This document shows positions 52,120 through 60,817 of a DNA stretch of 64,000 nt, piece after piece. The position numbers and the translations under genes were made by a program. Below the pieces are notes generated by a model that saw nothing but the letters and a program-made list of their open reading frames with translations, was not told the DNA's origin and made no database searches. Origin of the DNA: Actinomycetes bacterium (GTDB taxonomy: Bacteria; Actinomycetota; Acidimicrobiia; Acidimicrobiales; Palsa-688); the NCBI GenBank assembly GCA_021850325.1, contig JAJZMF010000026.1:62001-126000 (forward strand), written 5' to 3'. Each line of letters starts with the position of its first letter. Positions within the stretch are counted from its first letter, which is position 1.

Positions 52120-52671
52120 ATGGCTGAACAGCAGCAGTACCAGGACCGCACCATCAAGGTGAACCGGGTGGCCAAGGTCGTCAAGGGCGGCCGCCGGTTC
52201 TCGTTCGCCGCGCTGATGGTGATCGGTGACGGGGCAGGCACGGTGGGCCTCGGCTACGGCAAGGCCAAGGAAGCCGGCCTGGCCGTGCAGAAGGGCATCG
52301 AAGAGGCCAAGAAGGACCTGTGCAAGGTCCCGCTGGCGGGGTCGACGATCACCCATCCTGTGATCGGGGAGGCCGGGGCAGGTCGCGTCCTGCTGAAGCC
52401 GGCAGCACCGGGCACCGGCGTCATTGCCGGCGGCGCGGCCCGGCCGATCCTCGAGCTGGCCGGGATCCACGACGTGGTTGCCAAGTCGCTCGGTTCGTCC
52501 AACAGCATCAACGTGGCCCAGGCGACCATGGCCGGGCTGCGGGCGCTGATGAGGCCCGACGAGGTGGCCCGCCGCCGCGGCCTGTCGGCCGAGGAGGTCA
52601 CCCCGGCCGGGGTGCTCCGGGCTTACCAGGAGGCGCAACGGGCGCCCCATGTTCCCACCGAGGTGGCCTGA
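52120..52671 (+). CDS. rpsE: 30S ribosomal protein S5
   Basis: 183 residues. [38 protein letters not shown] and [43 protein letters not shown]5 at the mRNA entry, involved in decoding accuracy. Stop overlaps rpmD start by one base. Confidence 0.97.
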   Translation: MAEQQQYQDRTIKVNRVAKVVKGGRRFSFAALMVIGDGAGTVGLGYGKAKEAGLAVQKGIEEAKKDLCKVPLAGSTITHPVIGEAGAGRVLLKPAAPGTGVIAGGAARPILELAGIHDVVAKSLGSSNSINVAQATMAGLRALMRPDEVARRRGLSAEEVTPAGVLRAYQEAQRAPHVPTEVA

Positions 52672-52880
52672 TGGCTGAGCAGATGCTCGAGGTGACCCAG
52701 GTGCGCTCGGCAATCGGGGTCAAGCCCCGGCACCGGGGCACGCTGCGCGCGCTGGGCCTGGGGCGCATCGGGCGCACCCATGTCCTGCCCGACCGCCCCG
52801 AGATCCGGGGCATGATCGCCACGGTCACCCACCTGGTCGAGGTGCGGGCCCAGGAGGCAACGAAAGGGGCCACCAAGTGA
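52671..52880 (+). CDS. rpmD: 50S ribosomal protein L30
   Basis: 69 residues. LEVTQVRSAIGVKPRHRGTLRALGLGRIGRTHVLPDRPEIRGMIATVTHLVEV. Short polar tail beyond the domain. Overlaps rplO by 4 bases. Confidence 0.95.
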   Translation: MAEQMLEVTQVRSAIGVKPRHRGTLRALGLGRIGRTHVLPDRPEIRGMIATVTHLVEVRAQEATKGATK

Positions 52881-53365
52881 AGATCCACGACCTCGCCCCC
52901 GCTCCGGGGTCGAAGCGGCCCCGTCGTCGGGTCGGCCGCGGCATCGCAGGCAAGGGTGGCAAGACGGCGGGCCGGGGCACGAAGGGCGCCGGCGCGCGCG
53001 ACAACACCAAGCCGGGCTTCGAGGGTGGCCAGTTGCCCCTCACACAGCGCATCCCCAAGCTGAAGGGGTTCAAGAACCCCTTCCGGGTCGAGTACGCGAT
53101 CGTCAACCTCGAGGCGCTCGAGAACATGGAAGCAGCGGAGGTCACTCCCGAGGTGCTGCGCGAGGTGGGGCTCGTGCACAAGCGCGGCCTGGTGAAGGTG
53201 CTCGGTGAGGGCACCTTGAACCGCAAGGTCGACGTGTCCGCCCACGCCTTCTCGGCGTCCGCCCGGGCGGCCATCGAGGCAGCCGGGGGCCAGGTCACCG
53301 TGCTGCCGCCGCCGTTCGGCCACGGCCGTCCGCCGGCGAAGGGCAACGCGCTCACTGCGCGCTAG
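52877..53365 (+). CDS. rplO: 50S ribosomal protein L15
   Basis: 162 residues. DLAPAPGSKRPRRRVGRGIAGKGGKTAGRGTKGAGAR and GFEGGQLPLTQRIPKLKGFKNPF. GTG start in overlap with the rpmD stop. Late-assembly 50S protein. Confidence 0.96.
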   Translation: MKIHDLAPAPGSKRPRRRVGRGIAGKGGKTAGRGTKGAGARDNTKPGFEGGQLPLTQRIPKLKGFKNPFRVEYAIVNLEALENMEAAEVTPEVLREVGLVHKRGLVKVLGEGTLNRKVDVSAHAFSASARAAIEAAGGQVTVLPPPFGHGRPPAKGNALTAR

Positions 53366-53434
53366 CGTCGCCTGCTAGGACTGGTTAGACGATTTCCAGG
53401 GTGAACCGGACACAGGAGTAGGTAGGGCCTGCCC

Positions 53435-54757
53435 ATGGCAACGAACAGTCTCCGCAACCTGCGGGCCGCATTCCAGATAGGGGATCTCCGCAACAAGATC
53501 CTGTTCACCCTGTTCATCATCGCCGTGTACCGGGCGGGGGACAATGTGATTACCCCCGGTATCGACTTCAACGCCGTCCAGTCGCTCGCGGCAGCCGCGA
53601 GCAAGGGCGGGGTGATCGCCTACCTGAACCTCTTCTCCGGGGGCGCCCTCACCAAGATGGCGGTGTTCGGGCTGGGCATCATGCCCTACATCACCAGCTC
53701 GATCATCATCCAGCTCTTGATGGTGGTGATACCCAAGTTCGAGCAATGGCGGGAAGAGGGCCCGAGCGGCGAGCGCAAGCTCACCCAGGTCACCAGGTAC
53801 ATGACCATCGCCCTGGCCATCATGCAGTCCACCGGGCTCGCCTACGCCTTCCACAACGGCGGTGGGGGCCTCATCGGGGGTGCCCCGCTCAACGTGGACC
53901 TGGTGCCGAACTTCACCGTTCCCCGGGTCCTGCTCATCGTGGTCACGATGACCGCGGGCACCGTGGTGGTCATGTGGCTGGCGGAGCTCATCACCCAGCG
54001 GGGCGTCGGGCAGGGCATGTCCGTGCTCATCTTCGTCAACGTGATCTCGGGCCTGCCCACCCAGGGCGACTCCCTGCTGCAGAGCGCCGGGGTGGCCAAG
54101 TTCAGCTTCCTGGTGGCGCTGTCGCTGATCTTCCTGGTGTCGATCGTCTTCGTGGAGCAGTGCCAACGCCGCATCCCGGTGACCTTCGCCAAACGGGTGG
54201 TGGGCCGCCGGATGTACGGGGGCCAGAGCACGTACATCCCGATGAAGCTGAACACCGGTGGGGTCGTGCCGATCATCTTCGCCGCCTCGGTCCTGTACTT
54301 CCCGATCCTCATCTCCAACGTCTTCCCGAGCACCGGGTGGGGCCGGCACGTGCAGACCTGGATCAGCAACCACTTGGCGCAGCCGAGCAACCTGATCTAC
54401 GTCCTGCTCTACGGCGCGCTCATCCTCGTGTTCGCCTACTTCTATGCAGGCATCACCTTTGACCCGCACCAGCAGGCAGATGTGATCCGCAAGCAGGGCG
54501 GGTACATCCCGGGCATCCGGCCGGGGTACCCGACGGAGCGTCACCTGCAGAACATCCTCTACCGCATCACTCTGCCCGGAGCGCTCTTCCTGGCCCTCAT
54601 AGCCCTCCTGCCGTCGCTCTTCCTCGCCATGTGGCAGATCCAGAACTACCCCTTCGCGGGTACGACGCTGCTGATCGCTGTCGGAGTGGCGTTGGAGACC
54701 ATGAAGCAGGTGGACAGCCAGCTCATGCTGCGCAACTACGAGGGCTTCCTCCGATAG
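53435..54757 (+). CDS. secY: Preprotein translocase subunit SecY
   Basis: 440 residues, ten TM helices. Channel of the Sec translocon. Landmarks: IYRAGDN-like AVYRAGDNVITPGID, NLFSGGALTKMAVFGLGIMPYITSSIIIQLL, the plug region, VIWLAELITQRGVGQGMS-like VVMWLAELITQRGVGQGMSVLIF and YGGQSTYIPMKLNTGGVVPIIFA. SecA and ribosome contacts lie in the C5-C6 loops. 69 bases after rplO; the stop overlaps the adk GTG. Confidence 0.97.
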   Translation: MATNSLRNLRAAFQIGDLRNKILFTLFIIAVYRAGDNVITPGIDFNAVQSLAAAASKGGVIAYLNLFSGGALTKMAVFGLGIMPYITSSIIIQLLMVVIPKFEQWREEGPSGERKLTQVTRYMTIALAIMQSTGLAYAFHNGGGGLIGGAPLNVDLVPNFTVPRVLLIVVTMTAGTVVVMWLAELITQRGVGQGMSVLIFVNVISGLPTQGDSLLQSAGVAKFSFLVALSLIFLVSIVFVEQCQRRIPVTFAKRVVGRRMYGGQSTYIPMKLNTGGVVPIIFAASVLYFPILISNVFPSTGWGRHVQTWISNHLAQPSNLIYVLLYGALILVFAYFYAGITFDPHQQADVIRKQGGYIPGIRPGYPTERHLQNILYRITLPGALFLALIALLPSLFLAMWQIQNYPFAGTTLLIAVGVALETMKQVDSQLMLRNYEGFLR

Positions 54758-55425
54758 TGGCGGGCCCTGCACCTCGGATCGTCCTGCTCGGGCGCCAGGG
54801 GTCGGGCAAAGGGACCCAGGCCACGCGCCTCTCGGCCGTGTACGAGGTACCGCACGTGTCCACCGGTGAAGCGTTCCGGGCCGCGGTGAAGGAAGGGACC
54901 GAGCTGGGCCGTGCCGTGCAGGGCTACATGGACCGGGGCGACCTGGTACCCGATGACATGGTGGAGGCGGTGATCAAAGCCCACCTGTTCGGCCCCCGGG
55001 CGCCGGAGGGCTTCATCCTCGACGGGTTCCCGCGCAACGTCGCGCAAGCCGAGGCATTGGAGCTCATGGCCGGCCACCGGAGCCTGGACGTGGCGGTCAA
55101 CCTCGATGCCAGCACGGCCGAGGTGCTGCGCCGGATCGCCGGCCGCCGGGTCTGCTCCAAGTGCGGGGCCAACTACAACGTCGTCGACAACCCGCCACGG
55201 GTGCCAGGGTCGTGCGACGAGTGCGGGTCCGCCCTCTACCAGCGCGACGACGACACCGAGGAAGCAGTGGCACGCCGGTTGGAGCTGTACGAGAAGGCCA
55301 CCGCCCCCCTCATCGACTGGTACCGCCAGCGGGGCCTCCTGGCCAATGTGGACGCCATGGGCGAGCCCGACGCGGTGACCGGCCGGGTCGTGGCTGCCGT
55401 GCAGGCTGCTCTGGCCCGGCGCTGA
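54757..55425 (+). CDS. adk: Adenylate kinase, zinc-lid type
   Basis: 222 residues. AMP + ATP to 2 ADP. P-loop GRQGSGKGTQ, HVSTGEAFRAAV (the usual TGDLLR varied), DGFPRNVAQAE, and a lid with four Cys (CSKC…CDEC) that binds zinc, then RLELYEKATAPLIDWYRQRG. GTG start overlapping the secY stop. Downstream a hairpin (55433-55464) may end this part of the operon. Confidence 0.95.
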   Translation: MAGPAPRIVLLGRQGSGKGTQATRLSAVYEVPHVSTGEAFRAAVKEGTELGRAVQGYMDRGDLVPDDMVEAVIKAHLFGPRAPEGFILDGFPRNVAQAEALELMAGHRSLDVAVNLDASTAEVLRRIAGRRVCSKCGANYNVVDNPPRVPGSCDECGSALYQRDDDTEEAVARRLELYEKATAPLIDWYRQRGLLANVDAMGEPDAVTGRVVAAVQAALARR

Positions 55426-55432
55426 CCCGGTT

Positions 55433-55464
55433 GCCCGGCCGTCGTTGGGTACGGGAGGCCGGGC
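55433..55464 (+). terminator. Possible terminator after adk
   Basis: GCCCGGCC (55433-55440) pairs with GGCCGGGC (55457-55464), 8 bp with a 16-base loop and no T-run; the map gene starts 69 bases later with its own ribosome site. Confidence 0.35.
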
Positions 55465-55532
55465 CGGGCCGGCGAGCCGTCCCACGCCTGCCTTCTCTTC
55501 GGTCTCCCGGCGAGGGCAGTAACTTGGAGGCC

Positions 55533-56273
55533 ATGAGGCGGCGCCCGGACGAGATAGCCAAGATGCGCAAGGCCGGGCGTGTGGTGGCGGAGATGTTGGC
55601 TGTGACGTCGGAGGCGGCACGCCCCGGCGTGACCACAGCGCAGCTCGACCGCCTAGCCCGGGACGTCCTCGAACGCAGGGGGGCCAGGTCCAACTTCCTC
55701 AACTACCACGGCTACCCCGCCGTGATCTGCACCTCCCCCAACAACGTGATCGTCCACGGCATCCCGGGCGACTACACCCTGGCCGAGGGGGACATCATCT
55801 CGATCGACTGTGGGGCGATCATCGAGGGCTACCACGGCGACGCCGCGGTGACCGTGCCTGTCGGTGAGGTGCCTCCCCTGACCGAGAAGCTGCTCAGGGT
55901 CACCCAGGAGAGCCTGGCGGCGGGCATAAGCCAACTGGTCCCGGGCAACCGCCTCCATGATGTGGGTTACGCCGTGCAGACGGTGGCGGAGGGGGCAGGG
56001 TTCTCTGTCGTCCGTGGCTACACGGGCCATGCCATCGGGACCCGCATGCACGAGGACCCGAGCGTCCCCAACTACTGGCCCGGGACACCGGGGCCTGCTC
56101 TGCGCACAGGTATGGTCTTCGCCATCGAGCCCATGGTCAACATCGGTGGCGCCGAAACGGTGGAGCTGGACGACGGCTGGTCGGTGGTGACGGCTGACGG
56201 GAGCCTCTCGGCCCATTTCGAGCACACCATCGCGGTCACCGAGGAGGGCCCGGAGGTGCTCACCGTCCCCTGA
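55533..56273 (+). CDS. map: Methionine aminopeptidase type I
   Basis: 246 residues. Removes N-terminal Met during translation. Metal ligands Asp92 and Asp103 (ISIDCGAIIEGYHGDAA), His166 (GYTGHAIG), Glu199 (FAIEPMV) and Glu230 (HFEHTIAVTEEG). ATG with GGAGG at 7 bases. Usually infA follows at once; here a promoter and leader to rpmJ follow instead. Inferred separate transcription from adk. Confidence 0.96.
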   Translation: MRRRPDEIAKMRKAGRVVAEMLAVTSEAARPGVTTAQLDRLARDVLERRGARSNFLNYHGYPAVICTSPNNVIVHGIPGDYTLAEGDIISIDCGAIIEGYHGDAAVTVPVGEVPPLTEKLLRVTQESLAAGISQLVPGNRLHDVGYAVQTVAEGAGFSVVRGYTGHAIGTRMHEDPSVPNYWPGTPGPALRTGMVFAIEPMVNIGGAETVELDDGWSVVTADGSLSAHFEHTIAVTEEGPEVLTVP

Positions 56274-56310
56274 CCGCCGACCGTGCTCCTTAGCACATGG
56301 CGCGACGCGC

Positions 56311-56340
56311 TTGGACGACCCCCCGGTTCTGCGCTAACAT
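56311..56340 (+). promoter_or_regulatory. Promoter before rpmJ (alpha operon)
   Basis: TTGGAC (56311-56316), 18-base spacer, TAACAT (56335-56340). The predicted start lies at about 56347, within the first leader hairpin. Confidence 0.6.
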
Positions 56341-56344
56341 GTGA

Positions 56345-56459
56345 CCCCGTCCCCGACGGGGCTGAGTGCGTGCGCGCTTAGGCGGTCCGTACCTGCCCTG
56401 CCGGGCAAGCCGATCTCGAGGGCCCCCTGCGGGGAGCCCTTCAAGCCGAGGTAGACCTT
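56345..56459 (+). promoter_or_regulatory. Structured leader of the rpmJ-rpsM-rpsK-rpsD-rpoA-rplQ operon
   Basis: Three hairpins in 115 bases: CCCCGTC-ccc-GACGGGG (56345-56361), TGCCC-tgcc-GGGCA (about 56394-56407), and a bulged GGGCCCCC…GGGGAGCCC stem (about 56420-56439). In E. coli the protein S4 binds the alpha operon leader; the site here could have such a role, which is inference. No infA frame is present. Confidence 0.45.
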
Positions 56460-56573
56460 GTGAAAGTACGCCCCAGCGTCAAACCGATCTGCGAGAACTG
56501 CAAAGTCATACGTCGCCACGGCCAGGTCATCGTGATCTGCACCAACCCGCGCCACAAGCAGCGGCAGGGTTAG
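56460..56573 (+). CDS. rpmJ: 50S ribosomal protein L36
   Basis: 37 residues, too short for standard size filters. [22 protein letters not shown] and [11 protein letters not shown]; zinc ligands C11, C14, C27 and H32. GTG start with GAGGT 9 bases before. Stop TAGGAGG forms the ribosome site of rpsM. Confidence 0.96.
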   Translation: MKVRPSVKPICENCKVIRRHGQVIVICTNPRHKQRQG

Positions 56574-56582
56574 GAGGCTCCC

Positions 56583-56963
56583 GTGGCACGTATCGCCGGC
56601 GTTGACATCCCCCGCGAGAAGCGGTTGGAGATCTCGCTCACCTACATCTACGGCATCGGCCGTACGACCTCGAACCAGGTCTGCCAGGCGACCGGGGTCA
56701 ACCCGGACACGCGGGTGAGGGACCTCACCGACGAGGAGGTGGCCAAGCTCCGGACCTGGATCGACGCCAACCTCAAGGTCGAGGGAGACCTGCGCCGGGA
56801 CGTGGCGCAGGACATCAAGCGCAAGATGGAGATCGGCTCCTACCAGGGCCTCCGGCACCGCCGGGGCCTTCCCGTGCGCGGTCAGCGCACCCATACCAAT
56901 GCCAGGACGAGGAAGGGCCCGAAGAAGACCGTGGCGGGCAAGAAGAAGCTGAGGAAGCACTAG
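56583..56963 (+). CDS. rpsM: 30S ribosomal protein S13
   Basis: 126 residues. [53 protein letters not shown] and a Lys/Arg tail [13 protein letters not shown] that reaches the P-site tRNA. GTG start after TTAGGAGG. Confidence 0.97.
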   Translation: MARIAGVDIPREKRLEISLTYIYGIGRTTSNQVCQATGVNPDTRVRDLTDEEVAKLRTWIDANLKVEGDLRRDVAQDIKRKMEIGSYQGLRHRRGLPVRGQRTHTNARTRKGPKKTVAGKKKLRKH

Positions 56964-56966
56964 GAC

Positions 56967-57365
56967 ATGCCGAAGCCCAAACCAGGCGGCCGTCGACCCC
57001 GTCGCCGCGAGCGCAAGAACGTCGCCTACGGCGTGGCGCACATCAAGAGCTCTTTCAACAACACGATCGTGTCCATAAGCGACCTGGACGGCAACGTCCT
57101 GGCGTGGGCCTCTGCCGGGAACGTCGGCTTCAAGGGCTCGCGCAAGTCGACCCCCTTTGCCGCCCAGCTCGCAGCTGAGGCATGTGCGCGCCGTGCCATG
57201 GAGCACGGGGTGCGCAAGGTAGACGTCCTCGTGAAGGGGCCGGGATCGGGACGCGAGACGGCTGTGCGGTCCATCATGAACACGGGGATCGAGGTGGCCG
57301 GCATCAAGGACGTGACCCCCATCCCCCACAACGGGTGCCGCCCCAAGAAGCGGCGGAGGGTCTGA
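56967..57365 (+). CDS. rpsK: 30S ribosomal protein S11
   Basis: 132 residues. [44 protein letters not shown] and the [19 protein letters not shown] end. ATG start 3 bases after rpsM. Confidence 0.97.
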   Translation: MPKPKPGGRRPRRRERKNVAYGVAHIKSSFNNTIVSISDLDGNVLAWASAGNVGFKGSRKSTPFAAQLAAEACARRAMEHGVRKVDVLVKGPGSGRETAVRSIMNTGIEVAGIKDVTPIPHNGCRPKKRRRV

Positions 57366-57368
57366 GGC

Positions 57369-57995
57369 ATGGCGCGTTACATCGGCCCGGTGTGCCGGCT
57401 GTGCCGGCGCGAGAAGATGAAGCTCTTCCTCAAGGGCCCCAAGTGCGACTCGATGAAGTGCCCGATCGAGCGGCGGCCCTACCCTCCCGGGGAGCACGGC
57501 CGGGACCGTACCCGTCAGGGTTCCGAGTACCTTGCCCAGTTGCGGGAGAAGCAGAAGGCTCGTCGCATCTACGGGGTGCTCGAGAAGCAGTTCCGTAACT
57601 ACTACGAGGAAGCGAACCGCCAGCAGGGCATCACCGGTGAGAACCTGCTCCGCATGCTCGAGCTGCGCCTGGACAACATCGTCTTCCGTTCCAACTGGGG
57701 TGCAAGCCGTTCGCAGGCTCGCCAGTTGGTGCGCCACGGCCACGTGCTCGTGAACGGCCGGCGGGTGACCATCCCTTCCTACCGTGCCCGCAGGGGTGAC
57801 GTCATCTCGCTCAAGGAGAAGGCCCGCAACCTGATCATCGTGCGCCACAACCTCGACACGCTCGGTCGGCAGATCCCCCAGTGGCTGGAGGGCGGTGCCG
57901 AGGGCTTCGAGGTGACGGTGCGTGAGCTGCCGCTGCGCGAGCACATCGACGTGCCCGTGCGCGAGTCGCTGATCGTCGAGCTCTTCTCCAAGTAA
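57369..57995 (+). CDS. rpsD: 30S ribosomal protein S4, zinc form
   Basis: 208 residues with a four-Cys zinc site near the N-terminus (C9, C12, C26, C31: CRLCRREK…CDSMKCPIERRPYPPG). The S4 RNA-binding domain (about 97-160: LELRLDNIVFRSNWGASRSQARQLVRHGHVLVNGRRVTIPSYRARRGD) follows. S4 starts 30S assembly and is the alpha-operon repressor in E. coli. Confidence 0.97.
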   Translation: MARYIGPVCRLCRREKMKLFLKGPKCDSMKCPIERRPYPPGEHGRDRTRQGSEYLAQLREKQKARRIYGVLEKQFRNYYEEANRQQGITGENLLRMLELRLDNIVFRSNWGASRSQARQLVRHGHVLVNGRRVTIPSYRARRGDVISLKEKARNLIIVRHNLDTLGRQIPQWLEGGAEGFEVTVRELPLREHIDVPVRESLIVELFSK

Positions 57996-58019
57996 CGCCC
58001 CGCCAGGAGGCCGCCCCCC

Positions 58020-58964
58020 ATGCTCATCATCCAACGCCCTTCAGTCGAGCCCCTCGGCGAAGAAGAGAACAACCGCCAGAGGTTCGCCATAGGCCCCTTG
58101 GAGCCGGGCTTCGGCCACACCCTCGGGGTGTCCCTACGCAGGACACTGCTCTCCTCGATACCGGGGGCGGCCGTCACCCAGGTCCGCTTCGACGATGCCC
58201 TGCACGAGTTCACGACCCTGCCCGGGGTCAAGGAGGACGTCACCGACATCATCCTCAACCTGAAGGACATCGTCCTCACGGTTGAGTCGGACGAGCCCGT
58301 CACCTTGCGCCTCGACCAGCGTGGCCCGGCCACCGTGACGGCGGGCGACATCCAGACCACGGCCGACGTCGAGATCCTCAACCGGGACCTCCCCCTGGCC
58401 ACGCTCAACAGCAAGGGCCGCCTGGCCTGCGACATCACGGTCGAACGGGGCCGGGGCTACGTGCCCGCCGACCGCAACAAGAAGTCGTCGACCATAGGCG
58501 TCATCCCCGTGGACTCGATCTTCTCGCCCATCCGCCTGGTGGCCTTCTCGGTCGAGCCGGCCCGGGTCGAGCAGGCGACCAACTACGACCGGCTCGTGAT
58601 CGACATCACCACCGACGGGTCGATCACGCCCAGGGAGGCCCTGGCCTCGTCGGGCAGCACACTGCGATCGCTCTTCGGCCTCGTGGCCGAGATGAGCGAC
58701 GCCCCCCAGGGACTTGTCCTGGGGGAGGTGGCAGGCGCCGGGACCGGGTCCCCGGATCTGGACCTGCCCATCGAGGACCTGGACCTCTCCGAGCGCCCCC
58801 GCAACTGCCTGAAGCGGGCACAGATCAACTCGGTGGGCGAACTGGTCTCCAAGACCGAGGACGACCTGCTGGCCATCACGAACTTCGGCCAGAAGTCGCT
58901 CGACGAAGTACTACAGAAACTGGACGAGCGAGGGCTCTCTCTTCGCGGCAAGCAGGGGCAGTAA
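58020..58964 (+). CDS. rpoA: RNA polymerase alpha subunit
   Basis: 314 residues. The N-domain (1-230: GPLEPGFGHTLGVSLRRTLLSSIPGAAVTQVRFDDALHEFTTLPGVKEDVTDIILNLKD) dimerises and binds beta/beta'. The C-domain (about 245-310: LDLSERPRNCLKRAQINSVGELVSKTEDDLLAITNFGQKSLDEVLQKL) binds UP elements and activators. ATG after CAGGAGG. Confidence 0.97.
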   Translation: MLIIQRPSVEPLGEEENNRQRFAIGPLEPGFGHTLGVSLRRTLLSSIPGAAVTQVRFDDALHEFTTLPGVKEDVTDIILNLKDIVLTVESDEPVTLRLDQRGPATVTAGDIQTTADVEILNRDLPLATLNSKGRLACDITVERGRGYVPADRNKKSSTIGVIPVDSIFSPIRLVAFSVEPARVEQATNYDRLVIDITTDGSITPREALASSGSTLRSLFGLVAEMSDAPQGLVLGEVAGAGTGSPDLDLPIEDLDLSERPRNCLKRAQINSVGELVSKTEDDLLAITNFGQKSLDEVLQKLDERGLSLRGKQGQ

Positions 58965-58968
58965 GCAA

Positions 58969-59331
58969 ATGTCTGGAATACCTGGTCGTCCCAAGAAGGG
59001 CCGTCGTTTTGGCGGCGACGCTGCGCACCAGAAGGCGATGATGGGCAACCTTGTCGCCTCTCTCATAGCGGCTGAGGGCCTGGTCACCACCGAGGCCAAG
59101 GCCAAGGCTCTCCGGCCTGTCTTCGAGAAGACCCTCACCAAGGCCAAGAAGGGCGGGGTCGACCACCACCGGCAGGTGGTGGCCTTCATCCGGGACAAGG
59201 ACATGGCGCACAAGCTGTTCGCCGAGATCGCTCCCCGCTATGTCGACCGGAACGGCGGCTACACGAGGATCCTCAAGCTCGGGCCTCGCCAAGGTGACAA
59301 CGCACCGATGGCCCGTATCGAGCTGGTCTGA
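58969..59331 (+). CDS. rplQ: 50S ribosomal protein L17
   Basis: 120 residues. RPKKGRRFGGDAAHQKAMMGNLVASLIAAEGLVTTEAKAKALRPVFEKTLTKAKKGG and the C-terminal TRILKLGPRQGDNAPMARIELV. ATG 4 bases after rpoA. The ribosomal block ends here with a strong hairpin. Confidence 0.96.
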   Translation: MSGIPGRPKKGRRFGGDAAHQKAMMGNLVASLIAAEGLVTTEAKAKALRPVFEKTLTKAKKGGVDHHRQVVAFIRDKDMAHKLFAEIAPRYVDRNGGYTRILKLGPRQGDNAPMARIELV

Positions 59332-59334
59332 GGT

Positions 59335-59371
59335 CGACTGCGGACGCCCGGCTGCCGGGCGTCCGCAGTCG
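59335..59371 (+). terminator. Terminator-like hairpin after rplQ, with a third repeat copy in truA
   Basis: A perfect 16-bp stem (59335-59350 with 59356-59371) and GCTGC loop, no T-run. The first 14 bases of its left arm (CGACTGCGGACGCC) recur exactly at 59408-59421 inside the first codons of truA. Confidence 0.75.
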
Positions 59372-59403
59372 CAGCGTGCCCAGCGGGCGCGGGACCGGGT
59401 GCC

Positions 59404-60177
59404 ATGACGACTGCGGACGCCGGTGCGGCCCGCCGATGCCGGCTCCTGGTGGCCTATGACGGAGCCGCCTTCCACGGGTTCGCCGCCCAACCGGGGGTGA
59501 GCACCGTGGCCGGGGCGCTGGCGGGCGCTCTCGGGAGGTCAGCCCGCACGGTAGTCGAGCTCACCTGCGCCGGGCGGACGGACGCCGGGGTCCACGCCTG
59601 GGGACAGGTGGTGAGCCTCGACCTGCCGGGCAACGTCGACCTCGTGCGGGTGCAGCGGTCCGTCAACCGCCAGCTGGCGCCGACCGTCGTGGTCCGGGAG
59701 GCCAGCTGGGCCCCGCCGGGCTTCGACGCCCGTCGCTGGGCCGTGTCGCGCACGTACCGCTACAGCATCGACTGCTCCGGTACGCCCAGTCCCTTCAGTG
59801 CGGCCACCTCGTGGCACGTGGGCAGCCCCTTGGACGTCCGAGGCATGCAGGCTGCCTCGGACGCTCTGCTCGGTGAGCACGACTTCCGGTCGCTCTGCCG
59901 GCCCCCAGCCGGTCACAGCGGTCCCCTGGTGCGTCGCGTGACCAGGGCCGATTGGGCTGACGTGGGTGACGGCGGGCTGCGCTTCGAGGTGGAGGCCACG
60001 GCCTTCTGCCACCAGATGGTCCGCTCGACGGTGGGCCTGCTGGTCGAGGTGGGCCGCGGGCGACGCCGGGCAGCCGACGTCCTCGCGGTCCTCCGGGCGG
60101 CCGACCGGGCGGCCGCTGGCCCGGTGGCTCCCCCCCACGGCCTCTGTCTCTGGGCGGTCAGCTACCCGGAAGGGTAG
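59404..60177 (+). CDS. truA: tRNA pseudouridine synthase A
   Basis: 257 residues. Makes pseudouridine at positions 38-40 of tRNA anticodon arms. Catalytic Asp60 in CAGRTDAGVHAWGQ; RLLVAYDGAAFHGFA at the start, and EATAFCHQMVRSTVGLLVEVGRGRR with the conserved Gln-Met-Val-Arg. ATG start; the first codons contain the repeat described above. Its last 20 bases overlap the end of the convergent VUT gene. Confidence 0.95.
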   Translation: MTTADAGAARRCRLLVAYDGAAFHGFAAQPGVSTVAGALAGALGRSARTVVELTCAGRTDAGVHAWGQVVSLDLPGNVDLVRVQRSVNRQLAPTVVVREASWAPPGFDARRWAVSRTYRYSIDCSGTPSPFSAATSWHVGSPLDVRGMQAASDALLGEHDFRSLCRPPAGHSGPLVRRVTRADWADVGDGGLRFEVEATAFCHQMVRSTVGLLVEVGRGRRRAADVLAVLRAADRAAAGPVAPPHGLCLWAVSYPEG

Positions 60178-60817
60178 CCATGGCAGGCGCAGGAGCCGGC
60201 TGGGCGAAGGGAGCCGTGCGGCGCAGGAGGCCGGCCACCAGGCCCCCGGCCAGTACCACCCAGGCTTTGCCCACCAGCTGCCCGGGCAGGGCAGTGGCAA
60301 GAGGGATCCCGGCCAGGGACAGGAACACGGTCGAGTCGACGACGTCGCTGACGAGACCGGACCCGAGGACGGCCAACGGGAAGTGGCGTCCCTGCAGAGG
60401 CGTGTAGACGAGGAAGTCACAGCTCTCCGAGAGCAGGAAGGTGCCCGCCGATGCCAGGGCCAGCGTCGGCGTGGACACGGCCCAGGAAGCCACAGCCCCT
60501 ACGAGGATGGCGGCCAGGCCTGCGCCGGTGCCCGCCAGGCGCTGGAGGAGGTCCCGGGCGATGAACGTGCTCGCCGCGACGTAGACGCCGGACGGGGCGT
60601 CCAGTCCCGGCCACACCGGGAGGACGTGAGCGCCCGGCACCGAGCGGCCGACGTGGGAGATCATCCAGTTGGCCAGCGCTATCGAGCCCACGTAGAGAAC
60701 GAACACGCCCACTGCCAGCAGCGCCCGTCCCGGTGCCCGGGCCAGCGAGGCCAGCCGGCGCGTGCCGAGTGCCCTGGAGAGCAGGTGCACGGGACGGAGG
60801 GGCTGCTCAGGCCCCAT
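60158..60817 (-). CDS. VUT-family (YhhQ-like) queuosine precursor transporter
   Basis: 219 residues, about six TM helices. GPAHVLPVWPG and VYVAASTFIARDLLQRLAGTGAG, LASAGTFLLSESCDFLVYTPLQGRHFPLAVLGSGLVSDVVDSTVFLSLAG match the VUT/DUF165 family that imports deazapurine precursors of queuosine. ATG start; overlaps the queF stop by 11 bases, so it is co-translated with queF. A salvage role with QueF follows from this pairing. Confidence 0.87.
   Translation of the reverse strand: MGPEQPLRPVHLLSRALGTRRLASLARAPGRALLAVGVFVLYVGSIALANWMISHVGRSVPGAHVLPVWPGLDAPSGVYVAASTFIARDLLQRLAGTGAGLAAILVGAVASWAVSTPTLALASAGTFLLSESCDFLVYTPLQGRHFPLAVLGSGLVSDVVDSTVFLSLAGIPLATALPGQLVGKAWVVLAGGLVAGLLRRTAPFAQPAPAPAMATLPGS

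Noticed and set aside
53375-54772. Minus-strand 465-codon frame opposite secY
   Set aside because: Antisense of secY with His/Glu/Asp-rich shadow composition.
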